NCBI GenBank assembly: GCA_027625915.1
Contig: JANTQA010000012.1
Location: 837,001 to 901,000, forward strand
Direction: 5' to 3'
DNA: 64,000 nucleotides
Origin: Anaeramoeba flamelloides
Lineage: Eukaryota > Metamonada > Anaeramoebidae
Below the pieces are notes generated by a model, which saw nothing but the letters and a program-made list of their open reading frames with translations, was not told the origin of the DNA and did no database searches. Of this stretch, positions 12,925 to 25,699 are shown one piece after another; position 1 is the stretch's first letter; each line of letters begins with the position of its first letter. Made by a program: the position numbers and the translations under genes.

Positions 12925-13407
12925 TTTTAAGAATAAATGAATATTTCTCAGTTGGAAAAATTGAATATTTTGGTTTTTAGAAGTTGGTCAATTCTGGACG
13001 TTTTCAAGAAATATGAATGACAGTGGAAAAAAATGGAGAGTTTTCTCAGGGCTTATTTGTTGTTAAAAAGATAATTTTTTACTTGTTTTAGCGTTGAGGA
13101 GGGTAAAAATGTATTTACACCTTTGTTTTTCAAAAGTCTCATTAAAAAAGTAAAAATTCGTTGAGAGAATCCTTTGATAAGCTTTTTTCGTTGTTTTTTG
13201 ATTTTTTCTCTTGTTAATTCAACTTTTCTTTGGAAGGATAAGTAAGAATTGAGAATTTATTTTACAAATAAGTTTAGGAATTTTGATTTGATTTATGTGA
13301 TTAGGGGTTATTCATAATTTTTTTGAGATCTTCAGTTTATACAAAACTGAATGATTAATTTCATTTCCTAATGAAAGATATTGGTTCTTTAATTTAAATG
13401 TGGAAGA

Positions 13408-13645
13408 AATACTATTTGTTCCAAAATAAATTGAACAAAATTTTCATTCAGTTATTCAAAAAAAGATTTTTCAAATCAGGGAACTTTTTCAAATTTTTCA
13501 TTCTAATTACTCAGCTTGAATTATTAATTTATCTTTGAGAATCGGGAACTTTAGAAGATTATTTTTAATTCTTGGTATTTTTTCTTTTTGGAAAACTGAA
13601 TGAAAATATTTTTTGATTTATTTTACCATTAACAATATTTCCCAG
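13408..13645. mobile_element. MITE family B, copy
   Basis: It opens TACTATTTGTTCCAAAATAA with ATTTTCATTCAG following; it closes with GAAAACTGAATGAAAATATT and TTACCATTAAC. These are the same inverted ends as at 42118-42358. Confidence 0.6.
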
Positions 13646-13985
13646 TTTAAGATATTTAAAAATCAATTAAAAAAAGTAAATTAAAAAGGTGATACTGAAA
13701 AAATAACTTTATGATCAATGTTTAAAAATAGATCAGAAAATGGTTTTCTTTGGCAATTTATTTACTACTTTTATTATTTAAATTTTCACATCGGTAATAA
13801 TTATATTCCTTTTTCAAACATATCATAAAATAACATAACAAAATATTGAGATGAGAAAAAAAGGTGAATAATATTACATTTCAGATGTTGAGTTGACAGT
13901 CCAATCAAATATTTACATTTTATCTTTTATTATCTGTATTTTTCAACGGAGTCTGTGTATATATTTTTTGTAAATTTTATTTTAA

Positions 13986-14203
13986 TTTATTTATTGTGAG
14001 AAAGGGGTAATCAAAGAAAATTTACTAAATAAAAAAGAGAAGAAGAAAAATAATTAAAATATTAAAGTAAAAAAAATATTATATCATTTACATCACCAAA
14101 TTAAAAATTATCCACCTCCTGAACCAGGAGGAGCAAAAACCCGATAGAAAGATTATTAACAATAAATAAGATTCCACAAACTGTGATTAATAAATTGGTA
14201 AAA
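13986..14203. repeat. Dispersed repeat F, copy 1
   Basis: It starts TTTATTGTGAGAAAGGGGTA and runs through a small hairpin CCTCCTGAACCAGGAGG to AGATTCCACAAACTGTGAT. A second copy at 25203-25410 matches along its whole length with scattered changes. Non-coding; no termini of a known class seen. Confidence 0.65.
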
Positions 14204-15648
14204 ATTTTATTTCAATAAAATATAAAATCTTAAATTCAATTAGAAGATAGTTTCGTTAAACTCTTTATTCACTCTTTGAAAACAGTAAATCTCGAGTATA
14301 TTTGATCAACTATCTCAAAAAAAAAAATATTTTTTTAAAAACTTTTATTATTATTGGGTAACAAAAATCAAAATAATTTAAGGGAGGTATTAACGATGAG
14401 TAAAGCAGGATTTTCTTAGGGGATTTTTATAAAAAGATAATTATTTTTACTTGTAAAAAAAAAAAAATTAAGTTGAAAAGGAGCATCCTTTTACTGAAAA
14501 AATATAAATTTTTTTTTTTTTTTGGACATTTATTAAATACAAAACCTTCAAAAAAAAATTGTTTATTTTAAACTAAAATTGAAATTACATTAATCTTTAG
14601 ATGAGTTGAGTAATAAAATTTCATTTTTTGTAATTTTTTTCAACCAAAAAAAAAGATAAAATATAATTACCACCACTCTTTCAAGTTGAAAATTGTTTTC
14701 TTTCTAGTGTTTATTTGTAATTTTTTTAATTATTTTTTAATTAATAATCCTCATATGACAAATCTCATCAATGAAAATGCATAAAAAATCACCGATGTCT
14801 ATTGAAGATTTATTTATTTAAAAGAAATATTCTCTTCAAAAAAAAAAAACAAAAAGTAACTAAATCATTATTTTTCTAACCATATTCAAATCTAGATGAC
14901 TTGTTTATAGTTTAAAATCAAAAACAAAACTTGTTTCTTTCCAAATGGTTTCATTAGATATAACACAAATACCTTCATACATTTCATAAAATTGCTATGA
15001 TTTTATTCCATTAAGTTTAGTGAAACAAAACTTTTTTGTATAATTCCCATTGATCACAAAATTTTGGTATCTAAAATTTATTAACCCCATTAATATCAAA
15101 TTCCCAGTTATACACTTCATTCGATTCTAAATAAAACTGTTTTAATTTATATTTTACCACAATAACCATAAAGTTCTTTTGGTTTATTCTATTTGGTATT
15201 TTTTTTTTTCCTTAGAGTATTTAAATATAATTCTCGTTCGTTTTTTAATAATCCAATCAGAAAAAGTAATATTATTTTTAGATGAAAATTCTAAAAAAGA
15301 AAAAAAAATAACATGATTTTTGCAAAATAAATACAACTGAAAATACTTTTTAATTACCTATTTTGAATGAAATAATTTGAATATAAAAAAACATAAAAAT
15401 ACAAAGACAGTAAAAAATATTGATTTGCTGATACTAATTGAGATTATAAAAAAGTGAAAATTTTCATTTTATGGTTACAACTCCCTTAATCGATTAAAGA
15501 TATTTTAAAATTAATTTTTAAAGTGGTTCTCCAAATCTAATAACTTGATTTACAAGGTGGCCCAAAGACCATTTCTTAAGATTAAAAACATAAGTAGAAA
15601 AGACAACCTTAAACTTTAGGGAAAGAAATTTTTTCATTTTCTTATCAA

Positions 15649-16938
15649 TTGTTCCTTTTTCTGAACAAGAAAATTTCTTGTTTATTACGTATAAATAAAA
15701 TTTACAACACACAGCCAAAACAAAAGTCGAGTTGCGTGGGTGTTTCTTGTTTTGAGTTTTTAGAAAAAAAATGGTTAATCAAATTTTTTGGTGATGATTT
15801 GACAAGGGAACAAATAGTGTTAATCGATCTTGAAAACGGGTACAAACATTATAGTGAATTAAATTGTATTTTGACAAGAACACAAAGAGAATTAATCATG
15901 TCCAATCCAACTATTTTTCTAATGATAAAAGAAATTGATGGAGAAGTACCAAAAGAAAATGAAAATGAAAATGAAAACGAAAAAGAAAAAGAAAAGGAAA
16001 TTTCTTTTTCATTATTTACTGAAAGCATGCAATTAAAAAAAAAAAAACTCTCAAAACAAAAGCACATTGACTCAATGACCGTTTTCTATAAGCTTATACT
16101 AAAAAACCAAAAATGGGAACAATCAAAAGAACCTTCGCTTCAAAGGCGACTTGAAAAAAATAGTGCACTTTTAGTGAAATATTCACAACTTTTTAACCAA
16201 GTCTCTTGGTTGACAAACAAAATAAATATCCTTAAAAAAAAGACCCAAAACAATAATGAGTTTGATTTGGGAAAACCACAGCCCAGCCAAAGTAAACCCA
16301 TTTCTTTGATCGAACAAGAGGTGGGTCAAAATGAAAAGATCATTCAAACAAAATTAGAACCAAATAAAAAACTAACAAAATTAAAAGAAAAAGAAAAAGA
16401 AAAAGAAGAAAAAAAAAAGATTCTCAATCTTCAAAACCACAACTACTTTACACTATCGGATTCTTGGGATCAAGCATTGTCTTCGAATAAGTTCGATTAT
16501 AATAATAATAACCGCACCATTATACGCACATCAACTTTAATTCTGAAGAGCAAATATTTAAGGGCAGTTGGTTCACAAGTTATGGTTAGCCCAAATATAT
16601 ACAAAATAATGGTGAGAGTTGATAAACTCAAACCGAAAAGCCAATCAAATATTGGGATAGTGCCTCAAAATTCAAAAAATAATTGTTATAAGGATGGTTG
16701 GGTCATGGATTTTGATTGCGATTTTTGTCAAAAAAATGGCAAATTCAAAAAAGTTGGAGTTCAGAAAGTAAAAAAATCTGATGTTATTAAATTAATTCTT
16801 AATCTTAGGATCGGTACATTGCACTTTTATGTGAATAATGAAAGAATAAAGTATACCTTTAATAATTTGGATTTAAATCAAGGGTATCGGCTAGGTATTG
16901 ATTTATGGGAAAAGGAATCACAGCTTTCTATACTTTAA
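15649..16938 (+). CDS. SPRY-like-domain protein, 5' end unresolved
   Basis: The open frame starts at a TTG (15649), and the first in-frame ATG is residue 84 at 15898. The frame before that ATG is still protein-like (LIKFFGDDLTREQIVLIDLE), so an upstream exon probably exists; an acceptor such as TTTTTAG near 15769 is possible. Residues about 101-120 are an acidic/basic Glu-Asn/Lys tract; 120-265 are Lys/Glu-rich with coiled-coil character. Residues about 267-429 form a SPRY/B30.2-like beta sandwich, with strand motifs such as VRVDKLKPKSQSNIGIVPQ, KDGWVMDFD, DVIKLILNLRIGTLHFYVNN and GYRLGIDLWEKE. SPRY domains bind protein partners and have no catalytic residues; no RING or TRIM part is visible. 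The partner and process cannot be told from the sequence. The gene ends with TAA and lies alone between repeat-rich spacers. Confidence 0.66.
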   Translation: MFLFLNKKISCLLRINKIYNTQPKQKSSCVGVSCFEFLEKKWLIKFFGDDLTREQIVLIDLENGYKHYSELNCILTRTQRELIMSNPTIFLMIKEIDGEVPKENENENENEKEKEKEISFSLFTESMQLKKKKLSKQKHIDSMTVFYKLILKNQKWEQSKEPSLQRRLEKNSALLVKYSQLFNQVSWLTNKINILKKKTQNNNEFDLGKPQPSQSKPISLIEQEVGQNEKIIQTKLEPNKKLTKLKEKEKEKEEKKKILNLQNHNYFTLSDSWDQALSSNKFDYNNNNRTIIRTSTLILKSKYLRAVGSQVMVSPNIYKIMVRVDKLKPKSQSNIGIVPQNSKNNCYKDGWVMDFDCDFCQKNGKFKKVGVQKVKKSDVIKLILNLRIGTLHFYVNNERIKYTFNNLDLNQGYRLGIDLWEKESQLSIL

Positions 16939-17817
16939 TTTTAACTATTTCTGCCAGAAATTAAAATAGAATTTGAATTTGAATTTGAAGAGTTGATATT
17001 TTGTATTCTTTTGTTTGTGTTTTTTTTGTTTTATTTGTTTTTTTTTTTTTTCGTTATTCTATTCTCTATTTCGAAATAAAAAGCAAAATATTAGTTCAGT
17101 TTATTTATTAAAGGTGGAATTTATTATCAGTTTATAATCATTTATTTGGGAGATTTAATTTTGATTTAAAATTGAATATACATAAGGGTAAAGGTGATAC
17201 CTCTTTTTTTACAGTTCTGGATTTATTATTAAGGGTTAAAAGTTGGAAAAAAAAAAAAATTACTTTTTAAAAAGGGAATTTTGAAGTTACAAAAGTTGAG
17301 TCTTTTCATGTAACAAGTGTATAGGCCCAGTGTTGATACCAGTTATTAAAAATATTTATATTTCATTTTAGTCATCTAAGAGACAATGACGAGTCTATAT
17401 AAAATTAAGAAGAAAAAAAATGAAGAACTCAAAAAAAATTAGAAAATATTAATATGAGCATAGAAAAAAAAAAAAAAAACTTATGGTATATGATGGGAGT
17501 AAGTTACTTTTTAATTTTTTTCAAGATCATTTTGATTTGAGTTTCTTTTTCCAAATAATATTTTTGGTCAAATTTGTTAAAAGGGGTTCTATAGTAATGT
17601 CATAAATTTATTTTTTAGTTTGCTTCACTATTAAATTTACCAGTTTTTTCTTTACCAATGAGGATAAAATCGAAATTTTTCCTTCTTTTTTATTTTTTTT
17701 ATATTTCAAATAATTTTTTAATTTTTCTTTTTTTTTTCGTATTATTTACAACCTTTTATGAAATGCTCTCTAACACCTATTTTTCTTTTTCATTATAGGT
17801 CTATTGATTCTTTTTAT

Positions 17818-17823
17818 TTATTT

Positions 17824-17865
<42 letters not shown>

Positions 17866-17884
17866 TTATTTATTTATTTATATA
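17818..17884. repeat. TTTA microsatellite
   Basis: The run consists of TTTA units broken by two TTAA variants. It lies between the SPRY-like gene and HSP70. Confidence 0.85.
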
Positions 17885-17960
17885 TAAGAGAGAGTTTATC
17901 GATTAACAATCAATTATAAATTATTTTGGTTTATATCTAGTTTTTTTATTTTCTAATATA

Positions 17961-18138
17961 CCCAGTTCCATTTTTAAGATACAAACTTTGAATGTAATTT
18001 ATGTTACAAGAAAAATCTCAAATAAAAGCACATTTTTTGAAATTGTATTTCACACTGATTATTTTATCCGAATTGAAATTTTATGTAAGGATTTGAATTT
18101 TTGGTTGATATTTTGTGTCTTTAAAGTGGTTCTGATTG
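17961..18138. mobile_element. MITE family A, degenerate copy
   Basis: The left end reads CCCAGTTCCATTTTTAAGAT and the right end TTTAAAGTGGTTCTGATTG. The inner blocks AAATCTCAAAT.AAAGCACA and TTATTTTA.CCGAATT match the other copies. Ends and interior are more diverged than in the copies at 26697 and 54886, so this one is older. Confidence 0.7.
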
Positions 18139-18589
18139 GGGAGAAATGATTTTTTTTTCACTTTCAATCTATGAAATTTGTGCAAAGTTTAAATGGTTTT
18201 TCAATTTCACATTTTTTAATTCTTCAAAGATTCAATTTGGTCTTATATTGATTTGAAATAAGTATAACATTTTTTTGATTTTTTATTTCTTCTATATACA
18301 CATTTTACAAGTCAAAGTTTTTTATTTCATCAATTTTTGAATATTCGACCTGATTTCTTTAGTCAGATAATACCTTTTTTTTGGTGAAATTGTTTTTCCT
18401 TCTTTGAATCATTTATGGAGTGGTTTAAGTTTGAGTTTCCAATTTGAGTTTAATGATGAGTATATATATACTTATTATATATCTATAACCCTTTCCCGGG
18501 GGGGGTAGTCGAGTTGCAATGGGTGAATTATATGTGTTTTGAGTGTTTGTATGGCTATTATAGGAAAAAATTTTATTTTGGAAATTTTC

Positions 18590-19195
18590 GAAATTGAAAT
18601 CATTTTTTCACATTTTTTCACATTTTTGTTTTTTTTTTTTTGAATTTTTTTTCACTTACAAAGTTTTTTTTTTTTGCAAGATCAATATTCACTTGGTAAA
18701 AACTTGTTATTCTAAGGTTATTGAAAGTGTGGAAATTATTTAGAGAAAACATATTGATTTCTAAAAGAATTTTATTCTATCCTTGATATTGATATTTGAT
18801 TAATAAATGTGAAAAATTTCAACTTCATTTTCATTTCCTTTTTTCAAATAGAGAAAACAAATTCCAACCCACTTCGTTTGAGAACTTGATTTCTAAAAGA
18901 AAAATATGGAAATGAAGTCAAAATTGTTTCCTATTTATAATTAAAATATCAGTTGAAGGTCAAAAAAAACATTCTTGTTTTTCTCAATGATGACACTCAG
19001 TATTTGGGTTTTTCCAATTTTGAAGAATTTAAATTGATTTATTAGTTTTATTTCAGACATATATCAACAATTCTTTGATGTTCATTATTCTTCTTTTTTC
19101 CTATTTTTTCTTCAAACGTCAATTATATAAAATAATTGATATTTAAAAAAAAAATGTTGGATCACTTTGTCAAAAACAAAGTTTAGATATTCCTC
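18590..19195. repeat. Dispersed repeat C, copy with inner inverted-repeat insert
   Basis: It matches the 8405 copy from TTGAAATCATTTTTTCAC to CAAAAACAAAGTTTAGA. It adds about 140 bp (about 18812-18952) with inverted ends (GTGAAAAATTTCAACTTCAT against ATGAAGTCAAAATTGTTTCC) in place of a short stretch. The same insert occurs at the same place in the 45.9-kb copy. Confidence 0.68.
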
Positions 19196-19641
19196 ATAAG
19201 ACCAAGTATACTAATCACCTTTGAAATAACAATTTTAATTTGAATTATCATTGAAGGGGTTATAAGTTATAGAATTTATAAACAATTATCCTTGAAAAAA
19301 AAATATATAATTAAAACTAGTATAGTTATCAACAATAAAAAAATAACTTGAGAAAAAAATATCAAGATTTGAAAAATTTTAATTGATTATCGTGATTTTA
19401 TTATTTTTCAATCAAATTATGTCAAAAAAAAAAAAAAAAAAAAAAAATTGAAAATTTAGTCAACACAAAAGCATAGTTGTTATATGTTTAAAACACATCA
19501 CACTTTAAGGTAAATTTATTTTGAGTTACCTTACACCCCAAAATTACACAAAATACTATATTAAATACTTTATTTAATACAAAATATATTTTAAAATCAT
19601 ATTGAAAATTTTGATTTATCTATTGGCTAATAAACAATGGT

Positions 19642-19674
<33 letters not shown>

Positions 19675-21967
19675 TGAATAATTTAAAAATAAAAATAAAA
19701 TATAAATTAAATCTGAAAAAAAAAAAAAAATAATATTTTCCAAGTAAAATTTGTGATATTTGTTCAACAAATATTTATTTAAAATATAAATGATTTGGCC
19801 TACAGTATGATCAGATTAATAAATAGTTTTTTTTTTCTTTTTTACTATTTATTAATTTTTGACTTTTTAAAATTTAAACATAAAATTAACACTATTATTG
19901 AATAATAGACCATAGGTCTAAAATATATTTTCAAAGATCTGGATTAATTTAGTTTGGAAAAATCGTTTTAATAACTTATTCTAATCTAGAAAACTCTCTA
20001 ATAGAATGTAAAATATATAAATACATTTTATTAATTTAAAAAATCATTTGCAGTATTGCCAAATTTCGAGTTTTATATAGAAATTGGTCTTGTATTGTTT
20101 TCTCTACAAAAAGTTTTATTTGTATTTTTATTTTTTGGTAATATTTCAACAAATGTATTTTGAAATAAATACATAGTCATGATTGTATCGGTTTTAATAT
20201 TAAACTTAATTTGGTATAGAAAATAATATGAATATTTTTACGAAGATGATTGTTTATGTAAAGTAAAAAAAATGACCCACTTTATCTTAAATACCATAAT
20301 TTTTAAAGTAATCCATGGAATATTGTCTAGAAAATTCTTAATTGCCTGTATTATTCAATTTTATTTCATTTTTTCTTTTATAAAAAAATCAGATTAATTA
20401 GGTGTTAATCTATTTTCTTTTACTGAATATTTATTATTAATAATGATAGATCAATGATAGTTATTGTATAAATATAATAAAAAGGGTTGTCAAATACTAA
20501 AATTATGATTAAAAAAAAATAATATCAATACAACTTAATATGTTGGTATTTGATTACGTAAAATACCCTTTTTAACTTGAATTTTGAAAAAATGATTAAG
20601 TGGTATAAAGATGTTTTTTCATATTGTGAGATTTAAAGAAATCTTTAATTATAGCTCAAAAATTCAATATCAGACAACAATTATATCTTTTCAAAGACAT
20701 GATCATTAGAAATAATTAAATTTACTGAAATTGATTTCAAAATCTTTGAAATTTCATTCAATGATAATCTTCAAATCTTTAACAATAGTACACAAACCTC
20801 CAGAATTATTTATTAAATGTATTAATTTTATACAGTAAGAATCATATAAAAAAAAACAAAATAACAATTAATAAATTCAAAAATTGAATATTATAGAAAT
20901 TTAATAAATTTATTAATCTGTTTTAATTTGAAAAAGAGATAATTTGAGAATAATAACTGAAAATATAAAAAAATCTTGATCAAAGTGGCTATTTCGTCTA
21001 AATTAGTTTTTAAAAACTGAAACAGGGATAATATCCTGAGGGGTGCTTTAATTTTCATGAATGTTCTATTTGTGGTCATAGAAACTTAATCATTTATAAA
21101 TAAATTTATAATTTAGTTTATTTAAACAAACATTAGAATATCATTACATTAAAAAAATTCTTACAATCCCTTCTGGTAAATAGAAATATTATATAGGTTT
21201 CTCAATTTTTTTTTTACATTATAAAATCCAATTTTTCTTTTATAGTATAAATTTTTGAAAATCATAGAAATCACTGAAACCACTTTTGAATCATCAGAAA
21301 TTTAAAAACATTGGTAAATACTAAATACAGCTTCTATCTCTCAATAAATTCAAATTTTTTCTAATTTAAATACAAGTCTTCTAAATTTATTTACAAAAAA
21401 AAAAAAAAAATGCACTCCATTCCAAAAAAAAAACAAAATATATCTTTGAGTTTCAAAATTTTTCAAAATTCACTTATTTTTTCAAGATCTAAATTGGAAA
21501 AAAACTTTTTTACTTTATAGATTTCTCTCAAAGTAATGCTCTTAACACTAAATTGTATACTCAACAAGATAACCTTTTATCAATTTCATGGGCTTTTGAA
21601 ATTTCAAAATAGTCAAAAAAAAAAATGAAAAATATTTAAAAGTTTTTTCTTTTATAACCTTAAAAAATATGAAAAGTAGTATAGCTTTAGATTTTAAAAA
21701 TTAATTTGACAAATATATTCACAAAATCAAAAAAAAAAAAAATTAATTTGGTTAAATTGTTTAAAAATTTAAACAACACACAAGGGACCTAATTTATTTT
21801 CAATGATAAACATTTTTTGTTAAAAAATATAAATATAAATATAATATTTTTTAGCTTAAATTTAATAATATGAATTTATTAAGAATCACAAAATTGAGTC
21901 TAATTTTGAATGAAAATTTAAAAAAAAAAATAAATAAAAAAAAATTCTTTGATAGATATAGGATATT

Positions 21968-23968
21968 TTAATCAATTTCTTCGATACCAACATCTTCTTC
22001 TTGGTCTTGAGCAGATTGTTGTTGTTGTTGTTGTCCACCCATTCCGCCCATTCCGCCCATTCCGCCCATTCCACCCATTCCACCCATTCCTTGTCCTCCC
22101 ATTCCTTGACCACCTGTCTTTTGGTATAATTCTGTGATGATTGGTGAGCAAACACCTTCAATTTCTTTTGTTTTGTCGTCATATTCTTCTTTTGTAGCTT
22201 CCATGTTGTTATCTAACCATTTGATACCTTCTTCACAAGTTTTGATAATTTTATTTTTGTTTTCTTCAGAGATTTGGTCTTTGACCTTTTCTTCTGTAAC
22301 TGTTCTTTTCATTGTATAGCAATATTGTTCCAAACCATTTCTCGATTCGATTCTTGCTTTAGCTTCTTCGTCTTGTTTTTTGAATTTTTCACTTTCTTTA
22401 ACCATTCTTTCGATATCGTCTTCGGATAATCTACCTCTTTCATTTTTGATAACAATATTTTTTTTGTTACCTGTGGTCTTGTCATGAGCAGTGACATTCA
22501 TGATACCATTTTGATCGACACTAAAGGTGACTTCAATTTGAGGAACACCTCTTGGTGCGGGTGGGATGCCTGTCAATTCAAATTTACCCAATAAATTGTT
22601 ATTGACGGTTCTTGTTCTTTCGCCTTCAAAGACTTGGATCAAGACGCCTGGTTGGTTGTCTTGATAGGTAGAGAAAATTTTGGATTTGTCGGTTGGAATT
22701 GGGGTGTTTCTTGGGATAAGAACAGTCATGATTCCACCAGCGGTTTCGATACCTAAGGATAATGGTGCAACATCAACCAAGACGACGTCTTCAACATTTT
22801 GATTTTCAACACCGGAGAGAATGGCTCCTTGAACGGCTGCACCATAGGCAACAGCTTCATCTGGATTGATGGCCTTTGATAATTCCTTTCCGTTGAAATA
22901 TTGGGACAATAGTTCTTGGATCTTTGGGATTCTGGTGGATCCTCCGACTAAGACAACTTCGTTAACTTCAGATTTGGAAGCCTTGGCGTCTCTGAGTACC
23001 TTGGCAACAGGGTCTAAGGTTGATCTGAAGAGGGTTCCACATAATTCTTCAAATCTGGCTCTGGAGATGGTTGTTTGGTAGTCATACCCATCATAGAGAG
23101 AGTCAACAGTGATTGTGGCAAAGGTGGCATTGGATAAGGTTCTTTTTGCTCTTTCGCATGATGTTCTTAATCTTCTCATGGATCGGGCACTTTTTCTGAT
23201 GTCGCCTTTAACTTGTCTGTTTTTTCTTTTGAAATCGTCGATACAGAAGTCAACCATTCTGTTATCAAAATCTTCTCCTCCAAGATGAGTATCACCTGCG
23301 GTGGCCTTTACTTCAAAGACACCCTCTTCAATTGTCAAAAGGGAGACATCAAAGGTACCGCCACCGAGATCAAAGACGAGGATATTCTTTTCGCCCATTT
23401 CCTTTTTCTTTCCAAATCCGTATGCTAAGGCTGCTGCGGTTGGCTCGTTGATGATTCTTCTGACATTTAATCCAGAGATGACACCGGCGTCCTTTGTGGC
23501 TGTTCTTTGGGAATCGTTGAAATAAGCTGGGACGGTGATGACGGCTTCCTTGATTTCGTTACCAATAAAGGCTTCGGCTGTTTCCTTCATTTTACCGAGA
23601 ACCATGGCACTAATTTCTTCTGGTGCAAATTGCTTGTTTTCGCCTCTGTATTTGACTTCAATGTGTGGCTTGTCACCTTCCTTTCGGACAACTTTAAATG
23701 GCCACAATTTCATATCGGATTGCACAATCTCGTCAGAAAACTTTCGTCCGATCAATCTCTTGGCATCAAAGACTGTGTTTTCTGGGTTGTTAGCAACTTG
23801 TGTGTATGCTGATTCCCCTACAAGTCTTTCGTTTTCGGTAAAGCCTACATAAGATGGTGTGGTTCTGTTACCCATGGAGTTGGCAATAATTTCAACTCGA
23901 TCGTTTTGGAAAACACCGACACACGAGTATGTTGTTCCTAAATCAATTCCAATAATACTGCTTGTCAT
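21968..23968 (-). CDS. HSP70: Cytosolic heat shock protein 70
   Basis: This intact, intronless gene encodes 666 residues from ATG 23968 to TAA. The ATP-dependent chaperone binds exposed hydrophobic segments of clients, with J-proteins and exchange factors as partners. The family signatures are present: [14 protein letters not shown] at the N terminus, the phosphate loop [18 protein letters not shown] motif (here [14 protein letters not shown], about 195-208), [17 protein letters not shown] (about 333-349), then the substrate-binding domain with [20 protein letters not shown]. The lid is followed by a Gly-Gly-Met repeat linker, six Gln, and a terminal EEID. EEID/EEVD marks the nucleo-cytosolic class, the docking tail for TPR co-chaperones. 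There is no ER or mitochondrial targeting sequence. G/C content is far above its surroundings, as expected for a highly expressed gene. I looked upstream for a clean heat-shock element (nGAAnnTTCnnGAAn) and saw none within a few hundred bases. Confidence 0.97.
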   Translation of the reverse strand: MTSSIIGIDLGTTYSCVGVFQNDRVEIIANSMGNRTTPSYVGFTENERLVGESAYTQVANNPENTVFDAKRLIGRKFSDEIVQSDMKLWPFKVVRKEGDKPHIEVKYRGENKQFAPEEISAMVLGKMKETAEAFIGNEIKEAVITVPAYFNDSQRTATKDAGVISGLNVRRIINEPTAAALAYGFGKKKEMGEKNILVFDLGGGTFDVSLLTIEEGVFEVKATAGDTHLGGEDFDNRMVDFCIDDFKRKNRQVKGDIRKSARSMRRLRTSCERAKRTLSNATFATITVDSLYDGYDYQTTISRARFEELCGTLFRSTLDPVAKVLRDAKASKSEVNEVVLVGGSTRIPKIQELLSQYFNGKELSKAINPDEAVAYGAAVQGAILSGVENQNVEDVVLVDVAPLSLGIETAGGIMTVLIPRNTPIPTDKSKIFSTYQDNQPGVLIQVFEGERTRTVNNNLLGKFELTGIPPAPRGVPQIEVTFSVDQNGIMNVTAHDKTTGNKKNIVIKNERGRLSEDDIERMVKESEKFKKQDEEAKARIESRNGLEQYCYTMKRTVTEEKVKDQISEENKNKIIKTCEEGIKWLDNNMEATKEEYDDKTKEIEGVCSPIITELYQKTGGQGMGGQGMGGMGGMGGMGGMGGMGGQQQQQQSAQDQEEDVGIEEID

Positions 23969-25202
23969 TCGAATAGTTTTTTTTTTAAAGAAAGAAAATT
24001 AAATAAAGCAAAAAAAAAAAATGAAAGGTTTTTTTTTTTTTTGACTTTTCAAATATTTATTTCCAAATGATTCATCCTTGACCAAAATTGCTTATATTTA
24101 AATTGGGCGTTATTTTCTTACAACCATCTTACATAAACAAGATCTGTGTGTTTTTTTTTTTTTTTTATTTTTTAAAATGTCAAAAAAAGTGATGAATCGG
24201 ATCATTTTTGAATTTCAATACCATGATCTCACTTTGGTAATTACATTTAATTTCTTCTCTACTTTTCCAATATTTTGGAGAAATTCGTAATCAAAACAAA
24301 AACTATTCTTTTTTGTTCTTGCAATTTTTTCTTCAAATTTTTTTTACTCTTTAATTTTGAAGAGTAAACAAAATAATTGTGAAACACCTTATAAAATGGA
24401 AATGTTAAATGAATTGATTTTAAAGAGGTGATGAGATTTGAGAATTAATTGTTTTGAGAGTCTTATATTTCAAAATTTTTTATTGAGTGAAATAATAATT
24501 AATGGTTTTAATCAAATTTTTGGCTTAGTATTTGACCTGTACACCTATTGTTTGTTCTAATTTTATGATTAATTAACTAGAAAAGAAAACCAATATCAAA
24601 AAGTTTTTCAAATAATCATCAAAGAGACAAGCCTGTTGAACCCTTGAACAGATATATTTTTTGTGAAAAATATGTAACAAGGAAATTTAATTTCATTTGA
24701 TAAAAGTAAAATGGTTTTTGAAAACTATTGGCTTGTTATTTTATGACAATAAAAACAATTCCTCAAGAAATTTAAAAATTTTTGATCACATCACTGAATT
24801 GTAATAAAAAATGAACTAAAAACCTGGCTACTACAAAACCAAACTGTGATTGACTTAAAGTCCATTTACAGATATGAATTGTGTTTTTAAAGTTTGATCC
24901 ATTTTTATCATTTTTTAAAAAAATTCATAATCCAACAAATTTCTGAATTATTCAAAAAAAATTTCTTATCTTTGAAAGAAAAAAGAAAAATTATTGACTT
25001 TGATGAAACAAACGGAAATAAAGATTAAAAATAAAATCACAAAGTTTTTCAAGAACTATTATAAAGAATCTATTTAATTTAAAAAAAATATAATAATTAT
25101 TTTGAACTTTAAAAAATATATTTTTTTAGTTTTTTAAGAATTGAAGAAATGACAGTTACACTCTAGACACCCTTTTAGTTGATTCTGAAAAAATTTATTT
25201 TT

Positions 25203-25410
25203 TTATTGCGAGAAAGGAGTAATCAAAGAAGATCTACTAAATAAAAAAGAGAAGAACAAAAATAATTAAAATATTAAAGTATAAAAATATTATATCATTT
25301 AAATGACCAAATTAAAAATTATACACTTCCTGAAGCAGGAGGAGTCAAAACCCAATAGAAAGATTATCAGTAATTAATAAAGATTCCACAAACCATGATA
25401 AATAAATTTG
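25203..25410. repeat. Dispersed repeat F, copy 2
   Basis: It matches 13986-14203 from TTTATTGCGAGAAAGGAGTA to AGATTCCACAAACCATGAT; the hairpin here is CTTCCTGAAGCAGGAGG. It lies just beyond the 3' end of the pogo-like transposase remnant but does not look like its terminus. Confidence 0.65.
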
Positions 25411-25699
25411 TATTCCACGACTCTAAAGAGTGGGGCACTATGAACCTGAATTTGTATATTTTTTAACAAAAAATTTTATTTCTTTATTATACTCAAATTT
25501 TGAAACAATTTTTTAATTATGGCTTTTAAACGAAAATACTAAAAACCATAAATTTAAAAATCATCCCAAAAAACTTATTTAAAACCTAGAAAATTCAATA
25601 AAGGGTATAAAGAAATACTTTTCAATTTTATCATTTTTAAAAATAAAAAATTAATAATAGAATCTTAATTATTTCGCGAATTAGTAAAAAAATCTTTTT

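Larger units (their letters stand above)
12925..15648. other. Divergent spacer between the fimbrin-like and SPRY-like genes
   Basis: It would contain both upstream regions. It holds one B-family MITE (13408-13645) and one repeat F copy (13986-14203). No supported gene. Long A and T runs flank the fimbrin start. Confidence 0.6.
16939..21967. other. Convergent 3' spacer between the SPRY-like gene and HSP70
   Basis: It contains the TTTA microsatellite, a degenerate MITE A, repeat C with its inner insert, a TA run (about 19641-19666) and a short G8 run near 18498 (CCCGGGGGGGG). 19.2-21.9 kb is featureless A/T-rich DNA. Confidence 0.6.

Noticed and set aside
15518-15718. Minus-strand 66-codon frame overlapping the 5' side of the SPRY-like frame
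   Set aside because: It starts at TTG, has no recognisable motif and overlaps a better frame. Its codon mix is not pure noise, but it cannot be supported alone.
18480-18560. Possible tRNA or structured RNA near the G8 run
   Set aside because: No cloverleaf, no A or B box; the GTAGTCGAGTTGCAATGGG stretch does not pair as an acceptor or T arm.
22134-23852. Several plus-strand ORFs opposite HSP70
   Set aside because: They are antisense shadows of a highly conserved coding sequence; their composition (Phe/Ser/Leu) mirrors the HSP70 codons.
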